Origin: Metellina segmentata | Taxonomy: Eukaryota > Arthropoda > Arachnida > Araneae > Tetragnathidae | Reading direction: 5' to 3' | Assembly: GCA_947359465.1 (NCBI GenBank) | Contig: OX375872.1 | Span: 138,031,432 to 138,095,431 of the forward strand | DNA: 64,000 nt | Part shown: positions 34,540 to 46,250 of the stretch, one piece after another | Numbering within the stretch: position 1 is the stretch's first letter | Layout of the letters: every line of letters starts with the position of its first letter | The notes under the pieces: generated by a model | Told to the model about the DNA's origin: nothing | Database searches by the model: none | The model's input: the letters and a program-made list of their open reading frames with translations, nothing else | Translations under genes and position numbers: made by a program

Positions 34540-36330
34540 TTCCCATTAATTCAGAAAATTTTTTTAACTCATTTTTACCTGAAAACTCGTGCTCTTACTT
34601 TTGGGTCCAAACAATGCCATAAGTTCTTAATTGATTTGAAATCAAGGAATTGGTTCGAATCAACTGGGAATTTTATACAGCCATTCTTTAGTCAATCTTG
34701 CTGTGCATTTAGGATCATTGTTTTGCTGGAAGTGGAAATAACATTAAAGACCTAATTTTGATTCACTGTCTAACAAGTTAGCTCGCAATATGTCTACTTT
34801 CATGCTTCACCATTAGAACCACATTTTAGGAAGTTGGGGCATTTTGACTTTTCCCACCAAGCCTATTTTTTACAGTCGGGACCAAAACAAGTTGAACTTG
34901 CTTTCATCAATGCATATTTTCTCAAAAGGTTTTTTCCATGTTTTTTGCTAACTCTGGCCTTTTTTTCTTATTTTTTCACAAGTGGAAAAACAGGAAAAAA
35001 GGCTACGTCCTTTAACTTCTAGTCAAAAAACCCACGGTTACAATGTAAAATTCTTATACTATGCGATTTAATATGATCATTAGAAAATGATGCAATGTCA
35101 TTTTCCATTCTGTTACTAAAGCTTTGGTTTCCTAAGAAATTGGAGCTGTTATCTAACAGCCGTGATACGTCATGATGCCGCGGGCATAACTAGACGGCCG
35201 TCTAAACAAGAATCCAGAGGTGTCAACTTAGACGAACAGAATACGTTGGAGAATGGGCAACACAGACAGCTGTCGTGGTTAATTTTATTCGAGAAACAAA
35301 ACAAAGTGGTTTTTTATTCTCTAGTTCAAAGTTCCTAACTTCGGGATCGTTGAAGGTAGAGGGAAAATTTCAACAGATTTCAAATCAGCGTAAATTTCTA
35401 CGCCAGATCGATATTAAAAACAGTTTTATTAATCAATTATTTACCATTTGATTATTTAATTATTTATTAAATAATTAATTATTTAAAGAAAATCACATTT
35501 AAGGTATCGGTCTGGTGTCAAATTTTCCCGCAGATTTCGAATCCGTTGAAACATTTTATTCTGTGTTTAACAATCCCGATTTTACAAAAACGAATTATTC
35601 AGTAGCAGTCAAAAATGTTTATTTATATTACTCCTCTTGGCTCGAATCGTTTGGAGCAGGAAATGAAAAATGGCCGCTACAAGAGAAAAAAACGTTCTCC
35701 AACTGTTTGAGACCGCCATGACGATAGTCATGGAAATGGCGTCTCCAATCATTTTCGTTACGCTCACAAACAACGCTCTCTAGGAAACCAACACCATGTG
35801 TTAGCATAAATAACGTTTTAGAGACGTCACCCAACGATACATCACGGCCGCTAGATCACGGCTACACTTTCTTAGGAAACCGAAGCTTTACAGAAGAATT
35901 TTTTTTCAAGCAGACCTTTCAATTACTGCAGTCTTATTAAAAGGGCTTGAAGTTGGCTTGACTTCAGCCACTTTTAATTTTTCCATTAAGATGTATTTCT
36001 TACATACATGGAAAAAAAATTGAACATGTAGCTTTAAATTTTTGCTATTTGGCAAAAAATGTAACCATTTCTTAATATGACTATTTTGTCATGGTTCTTC
36101 AAAAATAACTTTTTTCCAGTTATTGCATTGATCAACCAAATTTTTAACTCAAACTATACTAAGTTTACTTTAAATAAATGTACATGCATTTCTAACAACT
36201 TCCACCAAATCCTAAGCAATCGCAATTTGTCGATTGATTGTTCAATTACTCTTTTCCGCATTCAAGTTTGCATCTTTGTTTTTAATGTTCAAATGAATTT
36301 CTTGGAGGGTCCTTAATTTTTTTATGTTAA
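34540..36330 (-). pseudogene. Tc1-like transposase remnant, split by a MITE
   Basis: On the minus strand, 34990-34540 reads in shifting frames ICIDESKFNLFWSR, then FQQNNDPKCTARLTKEWL and IDFKSIKNLWHCLDPKVRAR. These equal the Tc1 blocks W.DESKFxLF, QxDNxPxHT and SPDLNPIExLW. The region 35900-36330 holds weak N-terminal material. The 770-bp MITE at 35119-35888 separates the two. No open frame remains. Confidence 0.65.
35119..35888. mobile_element. TA-flanked MITE with about 30-bp terminal inverted repeats
   Basis: Left end AAGCTTTGGTTTCCTAAGAA; the right end is the reverse complement of AAGCTTCGGTTTCCTAAGAA, with pairing continuing about ten more bases. TA dinucleotides are at 35117-35118 and 35889-35890. 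The interior holds CAACAGATTTCAAATCAGCG, a motif shared with 58.3-58.6 kb. Non-coding. The ends suggest the IS630/Tc1-mariner superfamily. Confidence 0.75.
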
Positions 36331-36669
36331 TAACCATGAAATATGCTTTCCCCAAACCAACATTTTTTTTGGTTCAACAAGTTGAAAGCAAAATTGATTT
36401 AAATAGCTGTTCAAAAACATTTTTCAGCTGCAGTGTAACTAAATAATAAAACAGGTAAAAACAATTGTTTTCTTTCAGCACTTTTAAAAGTGAATACTGA
36501 AGATAGAGCAATGGTAGTTATGCATTTTGAAACAAATCTGTAGCTGAATTTTTGCAAAACATTATATATCAACTGATTTCGATTGAAACAAGCCATATTT
36601 AAAAAATGTTTCATAAAATGGATCTTCATCTTATAGATAAAAAAATTATTTAAAATTCAATTCACTCAC

Positions 36670-36793
36670 CAATGGTGCATATTATGCCTGTAAGTCTGCA
36701 ATTTGAAGGCGGTGCATCTATATCTAACACACTCAAGTGGTCCAGTAGAGTGTAATCTTGTTCTCTAGTATGTTTAACCATTATGGCGCTCAT
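36670..36793 (-). CDS. PK: Pyruvate kinase, coding exon 1 (start codon)
   Basis: First coding exon of pyruvate kinase, the cytosolic enzyme that converts phosphoenolpyruvate and ADP to pyruvate and ATP at the end of glycolysis. The ATG at 36793-36791 opens a 41-codon exon ending in RLTGIICTIG, the conserved N-terminal strand of the family. The exon ends at 36670 in phase 1 with donor GTGAGT. A possible 3' splice site (AG at 36801-36800, six bases before the ATG) suggests an untranslated exon further upstream, to the right. Six consecutive exons (36793 to 383) join in frame with consensus splice sites and give about 270 residues of a roughly 530-residue enzyme; the remainder lies beyond position 1. 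No stop or frameshift is seen, so this is a working gene rather than a retrocopy. Confidence 0.93.
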
Positions 36794-37365
36794 TTTCCCC
36801 TAAATCTAACAAAATAAATATGCAATATTAAATACGTTCAAGACTAAATCAGATGGAACAATATCATCTCAAAAGAAAATCAAAACAAAACGAACAATAT
36901 GCGTAACTAAATTGAGACGTAGACGTCGCAAGTAAAATAAAAATAAAGACTAGTTTTCCAACAGCATCAATTTTTCTATGTAAATAATATTGCCTAGATA
37001 ACTCTAAAAAAAGATTTTTAAAATTTGACAGGTCCTTGAAAAGTAGATTCAAGACAAATGAATTAACCTTGAACGCAATTTAAAACTTGTCCTCAACTTT
37101 AGCGAACAATTTCAATTTTTAGGTCTCCTAGATTTCTTTTTAAAATTAAAAACAAATTTAACGAGCATGTTCTCGCTCAGTGAAGTTACGGATATTCTGT
37201 TTGACATACATATTGCGACTTGTGTTCTTGATTTGCAGGAATTAAACTTTCAGTTTCGTACTCGCAGTTTTTATTCGCTGTACTAGCCGGTTAGAAATTC
37301 GCAGGTTAAAAACGCGGTTAACAGAGCGACGTCCTTCAACTGCCCTCGATTTCTTCCTCTTCTTC
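36794..37365. other. PK: Upstream flank of pyruvate kinase
   Basis: Sequence 5' of the start codon. It probably contains an intron of the 5' UTR (possible acceptor AG at 36801-36800), but no first exon or core promoter can be placed with confidence. Confidence 0.35.
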
Positions 37366-37930
37366 AAATGGAATTATTATAGCCCCAGGCTAGGAGTAGG
37401 ATAATGGACCACATTGAGGAAAATGATTTATTCAGTTTTCTGTTGCAGTATTAGAGCTCACTCACAAGTTTTTCTAGCGACAAACAAAGCACAACTGAGC
37501 TAAAACTGGAATGTTATGGGTTAGTTTTACCCCGTTAAAGCGTATGGAATGGTATTTTTTAATTAATGTCGCACTGGAGCAACACAGCGAGCTATTGGCT
37601 AAGGTCCGAGATTATTAAGGAATTAGAAAGATCCGACCCGTTAAAGCGGATAGTATATCTCCAGGCTAAGAGTAGGATAATGGACCGGTTTCGGGCAATT
37701 ATTTATTCAAAGTTTTTCGCGGCAGATACTTGGTCGAAAGTTGAATTAATAGCACACTGGACCAACACAATGTGCTATTGACGAAGGTCTGGGATTCATC
37801 CCGATGGGGAAAGATCCTAGGATAACACCTCATAATTTTGAACGATAGTCAGATGACGTATCATTGGAGTATTGGAGCTCACTCAGAAGTCTTCATCGCC
37901 AACTGAGAAACAACTCGGAACGTTATGGAA
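37366..37930. repeat. Duplicated composite repeat with antisense SINE pieces
   Basis: Two related blocks. AGGCTAGGAGTAGGATAATG at about 37389 recurs as AGGCTAAGAGTAGGATAATG at about 37664. GAGCTCACTCACAAG near 37454 recurs as GAGCTCACTCAGAAG near 37875. Antisense pieces of the SINE 3' part (GTCGCACTGGAGCAACAC) are at about 37566-37640 and 37748-37862. This is an old, rearranged repeat cluster without genes. Confidence 0.55.
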
Positions 37931-38085
37931 AACTTTTAACCTCTTATTAAAACTGTAAGCTATTTACAAGTTCAGTATCACAATCTTTTCTGTTTATGTC
38001 CATGAGTATTTGCTATGTAGTTTGGTTTCTGTTTGTCGCTCTACTCTTAATTCTTCCTAAACGAAGGCTACTCCTTTCGATTTAC

Positions 38086-38223
38086 AGCTCAGGTGTTGCT
38101 CCGTCATCTGACTGTGGTTCAAAATTACGAGGTGTTGTCCTCGGTTCTTTCCCTTGAGGGATTGATCCCGGACAGTCAATAGCCCGTTGTGTTGCTCTAG
38201 TACGACGTGAACTAATAATTACC
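38086..38223 (+). mobile_element. SINE, 5'-truncated copy
   Basis: Begins within the body (GCTCAGGTGTTGCTCCGTC) and runs to the 3' end CTAGTACGACGTGAACTAA with an ATTACC-type tail. Confidence 0.8.
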
Positions 38224-38245
38224 AATTTCCTTTCTATTCACATAT

Positions 38246-38580
38246 GCCGTCCAACCGGTATAGTGGTTAAGGTGTTAGCCTCTAGATCGGAAGGTTCCTG
38301 GTTCGAATCCGGGTCCGGGCATGGATGTTTGTAAACGTATGGTGTAGAGGCGGCTGGTGCACCTTAAATATGTCGTGGCCGAAAGTCCTCACGTTGGGTT
38401 GACGTGGAAGTTTGGAGAGTGGGGTGCCAGCTCAGGTGTTGCTTCGTCATCTGACCGTGGTTCAAAATTACTAGGTGTTGTCCTCGGATCTTTCCCTAAA
38501 GGGACTGATCCCGGACCGTCGTCAATAGCCCGTTGTGTTGCTCTAGTACGACGTTAACTAAAATTACCAAAATTACCATC
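38246..38580 (+). mobile_element. SINE, full-length copy
   Basis: tRNA-like head with A box TAGTGGTTAAGG and B box GGTTCGAATCC (about 38260-38315), then the body and 3' tail TTAACTAAAATTACC. About 335 bp. An (AT)n microsatellite follows at 38581-38604. Confidence 0.9.
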
Positions 38581-38663
38581 ATATATATATATATATATAT
38601 ATATGAATAAAAAGGTATTTGGTAATTATTAGTTAACGTCGTACTAGAGCAACACAACGGGCT

Positions 38664-39003
38664 ATCGAGCTTCCCGGCATAGTGGTTAAGATGTTAGCCT
38701 TAGTCTCTAGATCGGAAGGTTCCTGGTTCGAATTCGGGTCCGGGCATGGATGTTTGTAAGCGTATGGTGTAGAGGCGGCTGGTGCACCTTAAGTCTGTCG
38801 TGGCCGAAAGTCCTCACGTTGGGTTGATTTAGAAGTTTGGAGAGTGGGGTGCCAGCTCAGGTGTTGCCTCGTCATCTGACCGTGATTCAAAATTACGAGG
38901 TGTTGTCCTCGAATCCTTCCCTTAAGGGATTGATCCCGGACCGTCGCCTATAGCCCGTTGTGTTGCTCTAATACGACGTTAACTAAAAATTCCCAATTAT
39001 TAT
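38664..39003 (+). mobile_element. SINE copy joined to an antisense tail fragment
   Basis: A nearly complete plus copy whose first bases are replaced. It is directly preceded (38620-38663) by an antisense piece of the SINE 3' end (AGTTAACGTCGTACTAGAGC), making a head-to-tail-inverted junction. Confidence 0.85.
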
Positions 39004-39020
39004 TTTGCCGTATATATATA

Positions 39021-39358
39021 CGCCGACCAACCGGTATAGTGGTTAAGGTGTTAGACTCTAGATCGGAAGGTTCCTGGTTCGAATCCGGGTTCGGGCATGG
39101 ATGTTTGTAAACGTATGGTGTAGAGGCGGCTGGTGCACCTTAAATCTGTTGTGGCCGAAAGTCCTCACGTTGGGTTGGCGTGGAAGTTTGGAGAGTGGGG
39201 TGCCAGCTCAGGTGTTGCTTCGTCATCTGACCGTGGTTCAAAATTACGAAGTGTTGTCCTCGAATCTTTCCCTTAAGGGACTGATCCCGGACCGTCGTCA
39301 ATAGCCCGTTGTGTTGCTCAAGTACGACGTTAACTAAAATTACCAATTACCAATTACC
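39021..39358 (+). mobile_element. SINE, full-length copy
   Basis: Starts CGCCGACCAACCGGTATAG, with A and B boxes intact, and ends in ACTAAAATTACCAATTACC followed by (AT)n. Open frames in it (VWCRGGWCTLNL...) recur in every copy and are not genes. Confidence 0.9.
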
Positions 39359-39370
39359 ATATATATATAT

Positions 39371-40045
39371 ATTAGTTAACGTCGTATTAGAGCAACACAA
39401 CGGGCTATTGACCACAGTCCTCGATCAATCCCTTAAAGGAAAGATCCGAGGGACAGTACCACGAAATTTTGAACCACGGTCCGATGACGAGGCAGCACCT
39501 GGGCTGGCACCCTACTCTCCAAACTTCCACACCAACCCGACGTGAGGACTTTCGACCGCGACAGATTTAAGGTGCACCACCCGCCTCTACACCATAAGCA
39601 GCTCAGTTTTTGCTTCGCCATCTGAACGAGGTTCAAAATTACGTGGTGTTGTCCTCGGTAATTGGTAGTTGGTAATTATTTGTTATATTCGTACTAGAGC
39701 AAGACAACTGGCTATTGATAACTGTTAGGGATCAATCCCTTAAGAGAAAGATTCGAGGACAACACCTCGTAATTTTGAACCACGGTCAGATGACGTGGTG
39801 TTGTCCTCGGATCTTTCCCTTAGGGTTTTTATCCCGGACCGTCGTTTTCGTCATCTGACCGTGGTTCAAAATTACGAGGTGTTGTCCTCGGATCTTTCCC
39901 TTAAGGGACTGATCCCGGACCGTCGTCAATAGCCCGTTGTGTTGCTCTAGTACGACGTTAACTAAAATTACCATTACCCGGACCGTCGTTAATAGCCCGT
40001 TGTGTTGCTCTAATGCGATGTTAGTTAAAAATTACCAATTATTCT
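39371..40045. repeat. Scrambled SINE mosaic
   Basis: An antisense copy (39371-39595) is followed by alternating sense and antisense fragments of the same SINE (junctions near 39600, 39660, 39795, 39845, 39975). The segment GAGGTGTTGTCCTCGGATC occurs repeatedly in both orientations. This indicates recurrent insertion or rearrangement within SINE sequence. Confidence 0.8.
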
Positions 40046-40439
40046 ACCATACGTGTATTGTATTATGTATTGTATTTGTCTTTGCAATCTGTACCCAGCC
40101 TTGCCATTGGAAATTTAAAAAAAAAACTCTACCATACGTGACTGATTGGTCGGCATATAGCATCAGTATCTCAATATATTCAACTTCGAGTTTGATCCCG
40201 GACCGTCGTCAATAGCCCTTCGAGTTGCCCCAGAGCACACACAACGTTAATTAAAATATATAATTACTTCAATGGCGAACTATGACCCTTGCGCCATAAA
40301 AAAAAACCCAAAGCTAACCAACAAACCTATTTCAATGCATTAAAAAGATTCGGTAGTATTTTTTAGAGGTGGATTAAAATGAGATGAAAGGAATTTTAAA
40401 GTCCTTTCAAAACATTTCTGAAAAGAAGACCTAATTGTT

Positions 40440-40690
40440 TTATGCAAAGGAAAACCCCACGTAATTTTGAACCATGGTCGGATGACGAGGCAACACCTGT
40501 GCTGGCACCCCACTCTCCAAACTTCCAAACCACACCAACGTGAGGACATTTGAAGCTACGACGGATTTAACGTACACCAGACTCCTTTGTACACGACGGT
40601 CTTTAGCTGGATTCGAACTCTCAACCTTCCAGTTGCTAATCCGATACTCTTCCAACCGGGCTACTACGGCCCTTAGCGACTGAGCGAAAT
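40440..40690 (-). mobile_element. SINE, divergent subfamily
   Basis: The body matches the main family, but the tRNA-like head differs: on the minus strand it reads GTAGCCCGGTTGGAAGAG with B box AGTTCGAATCC. It indicates a second head on the same body. Confidence 0.7.
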
Positions 40691-40936
40691 GATTATTAAT
40701 AGAACTATCAGGGACACAAATTTAATTTTAGCAAAGGGACACTAAAAATGGCACGATAGACGTATAAGCGAATTTCAGCCTTCCAATCCAATGCTTTAAT
40801 AAAAAACACTGGGGGCTGTAGACCAACTCTAAATTGAAGTAATATTTGAATTAAGAAATGTTACTATGCAATTGAACAGTGCAATTGCGTCAATGTAAAC
40901 CACAAATCCCGGCCTCCCTTAACTTAACCCCTTAAA

Positions 40937-43900
40937 CCCTCTGAATCCGGAGGCAGCCGAAAGCTCGGTACAGTTGTGTCCTGGGGTTTGTTTACTAACG
41001 AGTCTGTGAAATGGACTGGCCCATTTTCACCACTTTCATGGGTGGTCCTTAAAGCATCAATGGTCTATTGTGGTTCGAGTGTCAATTTGAATCCCTCCAC
41101 CCCAAAGCAAGGGGGAAGCATAGAGAAGGGCAGAAGATGCAAGCTAGGGCGAAAGAAACGAAAGGGGGTTTATTGTGTCTGATTGGGTTGTTTCTATAGG
41201 GTTATTTTCCAAAGGTTGTTACCGCTTTTCGAAACTCTTTTGTGCTCGTTAAAGAGTGGTGAATTACAATGAGAACAATACAACCTGTTTCCTGTGTGTT
41301 GAATCCCAGGTACGAATACATACAAGCATTTGACTTAAAGGAACTCTGATCACCTGAAGATTCCTCACAGGTGGAATTTAGTTTCTCACGCTTTGCCTAA
41401 AACATTTATTACATCGTATAGAAAGCGGGATGCTCTTGAAACTTCAAACGTATTGTGCGAGTTTCACTAATGCTTGTACTTCAGACTTTACTATGGACGC
41501 AGCATACCTTCTTGCTAACTTGGTCTGTGGGATATAACATAATATCCCCTCCGCTACGACTATAGTAGAATGGCTTACAACACATCCCACGGCAATTTGA
41601 CTCGAGAGGGTTATTTGTGACCCTAGGGAAAATGTTTTTCTTTTCTAATGTTAAATCTTTCGTTGCTAAGTATTTTTTTAACAATACTTTTTCCCTTTGT
41701 TTTCGTCTTTCAAATACTCTTTTACAACTTTGGGGATTTAATGAGTAATTTTGGCACGAATATAAGGTTCTCGCGTTTACTACCTGAAGATCTGTTCTTC
41801 TTATTGTTATAACCGCTTATTAAGGAATCGTTATAGCACTTTTACTTACGTACTTTACTCATTACTTACGTTTGATACTTTTGAATTGTTTGCGCTAGTT
41901 TCAATCTTCTTACTTTCAGTCGGTCTAATGTCTAATAAGCCTTCGTGATATAAAGAATTATCGTACAGAGACGAATCAAATTATTAGACTTTCAGTGATA
42001 TATATTGAGCAATAGTTTACAGATATTAAATCCGCTTATTGTTTGCAATATCATATCTAATAGTTATTGACCTAAATTGTAGGTTTCAACTGTTTCCATA
42101 AATTTAGACTTTCAATTTAACTAGACTTTAGACTTTTACAAGTAATAAATGTTGATAATCGCTATTCGATGCAAATTTTTCCAATAACTTTTAATATTTT
42201 ACTCTAAGAATTACAAATTTTGTACTGGCTAATTTTTATCTGATTTACTTAAGAGAATCTATCAAAGATTGAGAAATCTTTTATTTTCTATGTATATAGA
42301 ACATTAAAATTGCAGCATTCACGTTTCTTTAATCTTAATGAAGCCTTAACTCTTCACTGTCAAAATAAAATGGTAGAATGGAACGATGTTTTATTTATTA
42401 TAATTAGTCTAAAATTATACGAGAGAAATATTCCAATAATTTATTTTTACAAGCTTGATTGTAAACAATCTTTCAATAATAGATTTAGACAGACGAGTGA
42501 ATATCTATGTTCTTGGGCCAAAAGCTCTTTATCCTCAAATAGCCAAGTTTTAAGTTCAGAATACGATAAGGCCAACATAAAAACCTTTAGCGGTATAATA
42601 AAGTCTTGGGCGTCAGGTGATGAAGGGGAATTCAGTTAAAGTTGATGCTGTTAGAGAAGACCCTACAATGGCCATAGACAAGCCTATCATTTCAGTAAGA
42701 TCTTAGAAAATACCAGAGTTCAAAATATCATTGACTATGGAGTTTAAAAACGAACAAGAATTTAAAAAGTTAGAAGGTTTTTTAAATTGCATGGCTTTTT
42801 TTCTAAACAAGAATTAGGAAAGGAAAAATTGTAAAACATAATAGATTAGATATCAAAGATATATATTTTAATTATTATTTACATTTTTAGCACGTTAAAA
42901 ATAGCTGGTGGTCTGTGTTTGTTACTAGTCATATCTGGCGATTTTCGCTACAGCTGAAATTTTATTGCGATGGAGAGATCAGGAAAAGTTTTACTTCTAG
43001 TTTTGAATCATCTTTCGACGCATGACCGATGACATTATCAATGTTTATGGGGAGTAAATATTCATACAGAAATTTATTATTTACAGTAACCAAAATGATT
43101 TTCTAAAATCCAATGGGAACTACACTTTTATGCGAATACTAAAAGTAGGTAAAAAAAATATTAGAGACTAGCGATATTAACCTCACTTGATAAAAAAATA
43201 CCAGGGCTAGTTAATGTCTTCCTATTATCTATTATAGAATCCTAAAACTGTGATTTTTAAAGTGAATTAAAATATTGGCAGCAAGAAAAACAACAACCTA
43301 TGTAACAAGTACTTTCTCTACAAGAATAATTTCCAATATGTTTCGTAAGGATTGACAGGAGTTTTATTCCGTTCAAAATATTATGAAAGCGGTAATGGTA
43401 ATATTAGTTAACGTCGTACTAGATCAACACAACGGGCTAGTGACGACAGTCCGGGATCAATTCCTTAAGGAAAAGAACCGAGGACAACACCTCGTAATTT
43501 TGAACCACAGTCAGATGACGAAGCAACACCTGAGCTGGCACCCCACTCTCCAAACTTCCACACAAATCCAACGTGAGAAATTTCGGCCACGACAGATTTA
43601 AGGTGCACCAGCCGCCTCTACACCATACGCTTACAAACATCCATGCCCGGACCTGGATTCGAAACAGGAACCTTCCGATCTAGAGGCTAACATCTTAACC
43701 ACTAATATCGGTTGGTCGGCTTTTTGAAAGCGTAGTATTAAGATTTTTTTCATAATGTACTGAGCCTATTGAATTGTGTCGGTAAAGCAAATATTCATTT
43801 CTCACAAAGAATGCAAGACAAAAATATTCATAAATTGTTATATTTGCTGAAGTCTGAGTTGCATGCTAATGAATATTCAGGACATACTTTTACTACAAAA

Positions 43901-44362
43901 AAAAAGATTTCAGATATTAGGAGTTACGTAAAATTATACCGTTTTCAGAAATATGTTCTAGAAAACACGCATTTTCCAAAAAATTATATTATAAATGTTG
44001 GTCTTTTTCTACCATTCTTACTACTGGAAACATCCACCAATTTGAAAATAGAAGTGTGAAAGAATTTTTTCAGAATCGGTACTTCCACACTTTGAATGAC
44101 TTCTCCAAATGCAAAAGGCACCGCCGCCTTTGTCGATGTTGTCCATTAAAACTATCCCCAAGCAACTTCAATACATCACTGTCAAGTGTCAATGGATTGA
44201 TTACCTTTGACCTCGAACCGCTCCCCGAAGGAACTGAAGGAGATCTCTCGTCTAACTACCTACTTCCCTACTATGAAAGACAACCGCCCGAATAAGCGCC
44301 TCTCAGGACTCTGTCGAAGAATCTCTTTGGGTACGGATTGAGGCGGTTCAGGATTCAGAGGG
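40937..44362. mobile_element. Candidate TTAA-type DNA transposon, unclassified
   Basis: A perfect 12-bp inverted end, CCCTCTGAATCC, is found at 40937 and, reverse-complemented, at 44351-44362. Each copy is directly flanked by TTAAA (40932-40936 and 44363-44367). TTAA targets are used by piggyBac and Kolobok. The 3.4-kb interior is mostly AT-rich with no recognised transposase; short open frames at 42310-42639, 43769-44059 and 44056-44295 are unassigned. A full SINE is nested at 43391-43720. The pairing could be coincidental. Confidence 0.45.
43391..43720 (-). mobile_element. SINE, full-length copy
   Basis: Minus orientation, complete from the ATTACC-type tail (43391) to the head ending GGTTGGTCGGC. 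A short duplication TGAAAGCG lies on both sides. The GGTCCGGGCATGGATGTTTG segment follows the B box, as in other copies. Confidence 0.88.
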
Positions 44363-44367
44363 TTAAA

Positions 44368-46250
44368 CGTTCTGGTGGTTGCCTCTCTCTACGAGGACAT
44401 TAGAAAAATTAACAAACTTAATGGACTAAGGTCGCGGTAGCCCGAGGAAATTCGGAAGAGTAGCGGTTTAGCAACCAAAGGGTTGCGAATCCAAATTCAA
44501 CCAAAGACAGCCCTGTAGAAAGGGGATTGCACGTAGGGACGGGCTTAATGACTTAAACTTTGGCAAAATTGCAAAAAAATTATTTTGAGATAATCGCGAA
44601 GTCGAAAACAGCCTACTTTTTGCAAGTACTACTTTTTTTAGTAATTTCTATTACCTTAAGACTCTTATTAAAACAAGAGTTTTTACCGTAAGCTCGTATA
44701 TATATTTTTAAAGCCAGTTTTATCTCTGATGACAGCTGAGTGATTTGTGATAATTCACTGAAACATTATTAATTTCTTATTTAATGAACGGAAAAAAAAA
44801 TATTTTATTGGATCAGTACTATTTTAAAATAAACTACCACTGGAAAACCACACCTTCTTTTTTTCTACAAATATTTTGTTCTGTAAACGAGCCTTTTTTG
44901 TAGTGATTCGCATGCGACAAAATTTAACGCTATTTTTTCGATGTGTCTCCTTCAATGGCGTCACCACATGTTTTACATGAGGACCTGGATTTTGTCCTTT
45001 AGCTTTCGCCTATTGATAGAAAAACCAGGAGCATACACCTTAAGGGTATTTAAAATGTTTGGGATAGTCGTCGGTAGATACACTATGATTAAGGCAACAT
45101 TTTGCAACAAATGTAACTTTTTTTTCACGCGTTCTACGCTGCATGTAAAGTACTAAAACCAAAATTCCTCCTACATGGGGTGTATAGTAAATGAGTTATA
45201 ACCGCAACATAAATGCAACTTTCTGCATAAATGCAACTTTTTGCATAAATGCAACCACCTGCAACTTTTTTAAATATAGCTTAAAATTAATGAATATCAA
45301 ATTACTATTTCATTTTTTGCTCTCTGAATCAACCCTTCGATCACGTATGTCTGATCTTGCGAACGCCGAAGTATTGCGGATCAAACAAGTTCATGGTAAG
45401 AAGGTGTTCGTCCTAAGACGAAACTGAAATAAATGGCAAGAAGTACTTTAACACATTGGTTGGCACTCTTGATAATCCTGAGGAAACTTGCGTAATCGAC
45501 TGCAGAGATACAGCACATTATAGGGCAGTGGCTGGCGCAGGTTTTCAATGTTAAAAAAAATTACTGGCCAAGGATCGTCCATTCAATGTTCTTCTGTATT
45601 TCAGTATGTATTATAACACTGTTGTACACGACTAAAATTGTCAATATATTTTATATTCTTTTCATTTTTTACGAATAATTTATTTTAGAATTTAGTGTAT
45701 CAAAAATAAATGCAACTTTAGGGAATGATAAATGCAACATTTCCCATTTTTACTGCAACAACCCTTAAAACACTCCACTACAACATCTGGTATCACCACC
45801 ACACATTGATTCCATTAGTCCAAATTTTTTTATTCAACTCTTAGATGGTAAATGCAATAGATTAATTTGCAGTAATTTCATTTTTAGTACAAGATAAAAT
45901 ACCAAATTAATTGTAAGATATTTTATTGACAAATAATCTGAGATTAGCATGTTTGGTATATTCTTACACATTTTTATCCTAATCGCTGTAAATGAAATGA
46001 AAGGGTTTATCAAATGATATCGGGATATGTGATATAGGTATATGAAAATTAACAGACTGTTGCTTTAGAATAGGAAATTTAACTATAATAAATACTAGTA
46101 CTAATATTAGGAATAACGGATTTTGCTCACGTTATTATCTTGAATATTATATATATATATAGAGAGACAGAGAGACATTTTACACTGTCTCTTACTCTAT
46201 TGACAAAATGGGATAAAAATTAATTTAATAACAGAAAACTTGAATTCAAA
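44368..46250. other. Region without a recognised gene; TAAATGCAAC motif cluster
   Basis: Mostly unassigned. The 10-mer AAATGCAACT or close variants recurs several times at 45210-45260 and again at 45705-45860, in places as 17-bp tandem units (GCATAAATGCAACTTTT). A broken coding-like stretch at 45340-45560 (MSDLANAEVLRIKQVHGKK; DCRDTAHYRAVAGAGFQC) cannot be assigned. An (AT)n/(AG)n microsatellite is at about 46150-46175. Confidence 0.4.

Noticed and set aside
38246..38325. True tRNA genes at SINE heads
   Set aside because: A and B boxes are present, but the acceptor and anticodon stems do not pair well and each is followed by the same 250-bp body.
39101..39304. Recurrent open frame beginning FVNVWCRGGWCTLNL in many places
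   Set aside because: It is a frame of the SINE body and appears wherever the SINE does, with no sign of coding constraint.
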